Assembly (NCBI RefSeq): GCF_024807615.1
Contig: NZ_JANUCJ010000003.1
Coordinates: 1 to 64,000 of the forward strand
DNA: 64,000 bases
Reading direction: 5' to 3'
Origin: Tsukamurella ocularis
Lineage (GTDB): Bacteria > Actinomycetota > Actinomycetes > Mycobacteriales > Mycobacteriaceae
A program made the position numbers and the translations under genes. The notes beneath the pieces are model-generated. The model was not told where the DNA came from. It was given only the letters and a program-made list of their open reading frames with translations, and did no database searches. Below are positions 60,475 through 64,000 of the stretch, piece after piece (within the stretch, counting starts at the first letter, position 1; each line of letters opens with the position of its first letter).

Positions 60475-61317
60475 ATGAAGACAGGCATGAAGAGTTTCCG
60501 CGGCAAGGTCGCCGTCATCACCGGAGCCGCCTCCGGCATGGGCCGTGAACTGGCTCTCCAGCTCGCCGACGAGGGCGCGAAGCTCTCGCTGTGCGATTAC
60601 GACCCCACCGGGCTCGAGCAGACCGCCGAGCTGGCCCGCGCCCGCGGAGCCGAGGTGCACACCAAGGTCGTCAACGTGGGCGAGCGCGAGCAGCTGCTGG
60701 CCTACGCCGACGAGGTCGTCGAGCACTACGGCACGGTCAACCTGCTGTTCAACAACGCCGGCATCGCGCACCACGAGCCCGTCGAGACCACGTCCTTCAA
60801 GGACTACGACCGGGTCATGGACATCGACTTCTGGGGCGTGGTGAACGGCACCAAGGCGTTCCTGCCCGCCCTCATCGCCTCCGGCGACGCACATATCGTC
60901 AACACCAGCTCACTGTTCGGCCTGCTGTCCGTGGGCGGCCAGAGCGCCTACAACGCCGCCAAGTTCGGCGTGCGCGGTTTCACCGAGGCGCTCCGCATCG
61001 AAATGCTCTCGAGCGACCACAACGTCGGCGTGACCTGCGTGCACCCGGGCGGCATCAAGACCGCGATCGCACGCAACGCCACCGTCGCCGAGGGCAGGGA
61101 CCAGTCCGCCACGGCGGAGCTGTTCGACAAGTACCTCGCCCGCACCGAGGCCGACGACGCCGCACGCACGATCCTCAACGGCGTCAAGAAGAACCGCGGC
61201 CGCGTCCTCGTCGGTGCCGACGCGAAAATCATCGACGTGCTCGTGCGACTCGGCGGCTCCGCCTACGAGCGGGTCAACGCCCTCGTCGACCAGCAGCTCA
61301 ACAAGCGGCTGAAGTAG
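60475..61317 (+). CDS. Short-chain dehydrogenase/reductase
   Basis: 280 aa, a classical SDR oxidoreductase: TGAASGMGREL nucleotide-binding motif (about residue 17), NNAGIAHHEP, and the catalytic Ser plus SAYNAAKFG (YxxxK). The substrate is unknown. ATG at 60475 or 60487 (MKSFRGKVAVITG). The same family lies near kgd in M. tuberculosis (Rv1245c). A hairpin follows its stop. Confidence 0.92.
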   Translation: MKTGMKSFRGKVAVITGAASGMGRELALQLADEGAKLSLCDYDPTGLEQTAELARARGAEVHTKVVNVGEREQLLAYADEVVEHYGTVNLLFNNAGIAHHEPVETTSFKDYDRVMDIDFWGVVNGTKAFLPALIASGDAHIVNTSSLFGLLSVGGQSAYNAAKFGVRGFTEALRIEMLSSDHNVGVTCVHPGGIKTAIARNATVAEGRDQSATAELFDKYLARTEADDAARTILNGVKKNRGRVLVGADAKIIDVLVRLGGSAYERVNALVDQQLNKRLK

Positions 61318-61334
61318 CCGTTCCGCGTTCGCAG

Positions 61335-61366
61335 CCGCCCCGCCTCGCCCGTCGAGCGCGGGGCGG
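61335..61366. terminator. Hairpin between SDR and lipoprotein genes
   Basis: CCGCCCCGC (61335-61343) pairs with GCGGGGCGG (61358-61366) between two convergent genes. There is no T-run. Confidence 0.5.
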
Positions 61367-61383
61367 TCGGCGTTCTGCGGGGC

Positions 61384-62289
61384 TCATTTCAGCGTGTGCT
61401 CGCCGGCCCAGTCGCCGGCCGCCTGCTCGGGCGTCCGCTCCCCCGACTCGACCTGCGCAACCATCGTCGCCAGGTCGGCGGTGGTGAGCTCACCGGCGAT
61501 CGCGGACAGCCGCTTCGTCTGCGCCACCGTCAGCCCGTCGCGTCGCACCAGCGGCACGACGGCGCGCGACGGCACGACACCGTCGGGATCGGCCACCTGC
61601 ACGAGGTCCTTCGACGTGGGCGAGAGCGTACCGAGCTGCGCCAGCGCGGCACTGCCTTCACGGACCGCCCGCGCGGCGGCCGCCTCGTCGGCGACGGCGA
61701 CGACCGGCCCCGTCGGGCAGCCGTAGCGGGCGCGGACGTCCTGCGGCGACCCGGTGGGCACGGCGACGGCGCCGGACAAGCCCTCGCACCCCCGCAGCGT
61801 CGCGGACGGGGCGTCCTTCGACGCGAACAGCATCGGCTGATCGAGCGCCAGCGTCGGGTCGCCCAGGCCGAGCCCCTCGGGAAGGACGGCGCTGAGGGCG
61901 ACGAACTGCGCGTCCCATTGCGCCCGCGGGTTCTCGGACTCCTTCTCCTTCGCCTTCGTCGGCTGCGCGGTGCCCGGCCGGTACCGGTCCCACAGCGCGC
62001 CGGTCAGCGCGGGCGCGACGGTGACGTCGCCCCGCTCAACGGCGGCGACGGCGGCGTCCTCCCCCGGCCCGAGCCCCAGCCGGGTCTCGACCGGCGTTCC
62101 GGCCGTCCGCAAGGCGTTCGCGTAGATCAGGGCCTCGATCTTCGAGGCGGCGGCCCCCGACGAGCCGACGGTGACCGTGCCGGGCGCGGTGCGCGGGCCC
62201 AGGTCGGCGGCGCCGCCGGGGTCCGAGCAACCCGCCAACACCAGCGCGGCGAGGGCCGCGGCGGCGAGGCGGGGCGTGCGAGTTCTCAC
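61384..62289 (-). CDS. Substrate-binding lipoprotein (LpqZ-like, glycine-betaine-binding type)
   Basis: 301 aa. Signal peptide with lipobox (AALVLAGC, Cys about residue 21). The rest has the type II periplasmic-binding fold of the OpuAC/ProX group (GTVTVGSSGAAASKIEALIY near the start, SSAALAQLGTLSP-like region later). No transporter genes adjoin, so it may be an orphan receptor. It corresponds by content and position to M. tuberculosis lpqZ (Rv1244), near kgd and corA. Confidence 0.82.
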   Translation of the reverse strand: MRTRTPRLAAAALAALVLAGCSDPGGAADLGPRTAPGTVTVGSSGAAASKIEALIYANALRTAGTPVETRLGLGPGEDAAVAAVERGDVTVAPALTGALWDRYRPGTAQPTKAKEKESENPRAQWDAQFVALSAVLPEGLGLGDPTLALDQPMLFASKDAPSATLRGCEGLSGAVAVPTGSPQDVRARYGCPTGPVVAVADEAAAARAVREGSAALAQLGTLSPTSKDLVQVADPDGVVPSRAVVPLVRRDGLTVAQTKRLSAIAGELTTADLATMVAQVESGERTPEQAAGDWAGEHTLK

Positions 62290-62351
62290 GCCTACTTTCT
62301 ACCCGGCGCCGCCGCAGCCCGGCAGCCTGGCCCGGGTCTACTATCTCGTCC

Positions 62352-63437
62352 ATGCCCTCCATCCCGTCCATGCCCCGGCCCGGCGCCGGGCGCCGCGAGG
62401 TCCGCGAGGCCGACGTGCCGCGCGTCCCCGTGCCCGTGGCCCGCGCCGTCGTCGACTGCGGCGTCTACGTCGACGGGGAGCGTCTCCCCGGCCGGTTCGG
62501 CTACGTCGAGGCGATCGAGGAGGTCCGGCGCCGCGGCGAGGGCTACGTGTGGGTGGGCCTACTCGACCCGGATCAGCACCAGATGGACGAGGTGGCCCGC
62601 GTCTTCGGGCTGCACCCGCTGACCGTCGAGGACACGCTGGTCACGCACACCCGGCCCAAGGTCGACCGGTTCGACGACACCCTCTTCCTCATCCTCAAGA
62701 CCGTGAACTACGTCGGCCACGACCGCACGGACCCGATGGCGCGCATCGTCGAGACGGGTGAGGTGATGGTGCTCCTCGGCCCCGATCACGTGATCACCGT
62801 CCGGCACGGCGACCACGGCAGCCTGCGCCGGGTGCGCCGCAACCTCGAGGCCAACCCGGCGCTGCTGAAGCTGGGGCCGTCGGCGGTGATGCACGCCGTC
62901 GCCGACCACGTGGTGGATACCTACGTCGCCGTCTCCGACCTGCTCGAGGACGACATCGACCGGGTCGAGGAGGATGTCTTCCGCGCCGGGGCGCGCACCC
63001 AGGTCGACGAGATCTACCAGCTCAAGCGCGACATCGTGGAGCTGCGCCGCGGAATCCACCCGCTCTCCCATGCGCTGAAGAGGCTGACCTGCGACTTCAG
63101 CGACATCATCCCGCACGAGATCCAGCGCTACTTCTCCGACGTGCTCGACCATCAAGCGATGGTCGCCGACCACGTCGAGACCTACAACGACGTGCTGAGC
63201 TCGCTCATCGACGCCGCCGTGGCGAAGATCGGGATGCAGCAGAACGAGGACATGCGCAAGATGTCGGCCATCATCGGCCTGGTCGCGGTGCCGACGATGA
63301 TCGCCGGTGTCTACGGCATGAACTTCGACAACATGCCCGAGCTGCACTGGCGGTACGGCTACTTCGTCGTGCTGGCGATCATGCTCGTCGCCTGTCTCGG
63401 CCTGTTCGCCGTGTTCCGCAGGATCAAGTGGCTCTAG
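62352..63437 (+). CDS. corA: CorA-family magnesium/cobalt transporter
   Basis: 361 aa. A large cytoplasmic N-terminal domain and two C-terminal membrane helices. The signature is in MIAGVYGMNFDNMPEL (YGMN, about residue 320). The start ATG at 62352 follows a second possible codon choice a few residues downstream (MPRP). It diverges from the lipoprotein gene across 62 bp, too short for an M-box riboswitch. Confidence 0.94.
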   Translation: MPSIPSMPRPGAGRREVREADVPRVPVPVARAVVDCGVYVDGERLPGRFGYVEAIEEVRRRGEGYVWVGLLDPDQHQMDEVARVFGLHPLTVEDTLVTHTRPKVDRFDDTLFLILKTVNYVGHDRTDPMARIVETGEVMVLLGPDHVITVRHGDHGSLRRVRRNLEANPALLKLGPSAVMHAVADHVVDTYVAVSDLLEDDIDRVEEDVFRAGARTQVDEIYQLKRDIVELRRGIHPLSHALKRLTCDFSDIIPHEIQRYFSDVLDHQAMVADHVETYNDVLSSLIDAAVAKIGMQQNEDMRKMSAIIGLVAVPTMIAGVYGMNFDNMPELHWRYGYFVVLAIMLVACLGLFAVFRRIKWL

Positions 63438-63445
63438 CGGCTCAC

Positions 63446-63509
63446 GATGTCGGGTTCGGCGGCGACGGACAAGTCCTGACGCACTCGTAGTCCCGCAGAA
63501 CTCGACATC
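63446..63509. repeat. Inverted repeat downstream of corA
   Basis: GATGTCGGGTTC (63446-63457) and GAACTCGACATC (63498-63509) pair with one G-T-type mismatch around a 40-nt loop. It lies between two convergent genes, so it may act as a terminator in either direction. Confidence 0.5.
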
Positions 63510-63514
63510 CTGCA

Positions 63515-64000
63515 CTAGACCTGGCGGGCTGCGGGCCGCCCGGGATCCACCGGATCGATGCCCGCCTCCGCCCACGCCTCGCGCAGCGCCGCAGCGCCCT
63601 TGAGCCGCACCCACGCGGCCTCGTTCGCGGTGATGGGGTCGGCGCGCAGGAACCGCACCGGCTCTCCGTCCTCGCGATCGAGATCGCGCACCGGCGACTC
63701 CCCCAGCAGGACCGCCGTGAACGGCGCACCCGCCCACAACGGCGCGCTCAGGTCGACCAGAGCGTCGGGCGCGAGCACCAAGCCCTCGACGGCGGGCGTG
63801 GCGGCAAGGATCGCGAGGGAGCGGTGCACCCCGTCCAGAGCGGCCCCCGGCCCGTCGTCCGCAGGTCGCAGCTCCAGGATCACCTCGGCGCGCGGCCCGT
63901 CCTCGACGGTGAGCAGCGCGTTCGGGTCCGTCATCGCGTGCCGTGAGCAGCCGACGCTCGCGAAGGCGACGAGCGGATCCCCCACCCATCGCTGGATCGT
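63515..64000 (-). CDS. Suppressor-of-fused-domain protein, partial
   Basis: The C-terminal ~160 residues are visible; the frame remains open to the window edge, so the N-terminus lies outside. An in-frame GTG at 63985 is probably internal. The pattern VAFASVGCSRHAM, APLWAGAPFTAVLLGES and VRFLRADPITANEAAWVRLK resembles the bacterial SUFU (PF05076) domain, whose function in bacteria is poorly known. Recognition is by general pattern, not alignment. Confidence 0.55.
   Translation of the reverse strand, partial: TIQRWVGDPLVAFASVGCSRHAMTDPNALLTVEDGPRAEVILELRPADDGPGAALDGVHRSLAILAATPAVEGLVLAPDALVDLSAPLWAGAPFTAVLLGESPVRDLDREDGEPVRFLRADPITANEAAWVRLKGAAALREAWAEAGIDPVDPGRPAARQV

Noticed and set aside
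62290-62351. Magnesium riboswitch before corA
   Set aside because: The intergenic gap is only 62 bp and shows no such fold.

Overview
The window comes from the chromosome of a high-GC actinobacterium of the order Mycobacteriales. The evidence is the fused b-delta ATP synthase subunit, the E2/E1-fused 2-oxoglutarate enzyme (Kgd/OdhA), a full yrbE-mce operon, WecA for arabinogalactan synthesis, an Asp-type MurA, and gene order close to the M. tuberculosis Rv1239-Rv1315 region. The differences from Mycobacterium (inserted blocks, rearranged order) would fit a Tsukamurella- or Gordonia-like genus. That genus placement is inference.

Layout. 1-720 is the promoter and leader region of a minus-strand rRNA operon whose 16S gene lies left of the window: three tandem promoters, a boxA and a processing stem. 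murA (minus) and a PduO-type cobalamin adenosyltransferase (plus) diverge next. 2608-10989 is DUF2550 plus the whole F1Fo-ATP synthase operon on the minus strand, followed by wecA. At 12653-21812 a plus-strand yrbEA-yrbEB-mceABCDEF-mas operon sits between wecA and sua5, which are neighbours in M. tuberculosis. 22074-25005 is sua5-prmC-prfA-rpmE (minus). A plus-strand Ser/Thr kinase with an extracytoplasmic sensor then separates rpmE from rho. 29457-35939 is argS-lysA-hom-thrC-thrB (read on the minus strand), with a tRNA-Arg(CCG) diverging from argS.

36089-45973 is more accessory: two doubtful small ORFs, a FUSC-type membrane protein, a DUF222/HNH endonuclease, two unknown genes, a CtpE-like P-type ATPase, an SRPBCC protein, an acyl-CoA synthetase and a small membrane protein. 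45973-54556 is a tightly coupled six-gene minus-strand cluster: thioesterase, GNAT, HelZ-like SNF2 helicase, SWIM zinc-finger protein, SbcD-like nuclease and SbcC-like ATPase. It looks like a DNA-maintenance unit. 54675-64000 holds a membrane protein, kgd, a TetR/SDR divergent pair with a palindromic operator, an LpqZ-like lipoprotein, corA and a partial suppressor-of-fused-domain protein.

Most noteworthy: two perfect 57-bp tandem repeats plus a diverged third unit between yrbEA and yrbEB, each carrying its own Shine-Dalgarno, ATG, 17 codons and stop; a possible leaderless uORF filling the rho leader; the helicase-SWIM-SbcCD-like operon; a natural Asn at the bedaquiline-site Asp of AtpE; and a GC-rich intergenic repeat shared by two distant sites. 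No insertion sequence, prophage or CRISPR array was seen.
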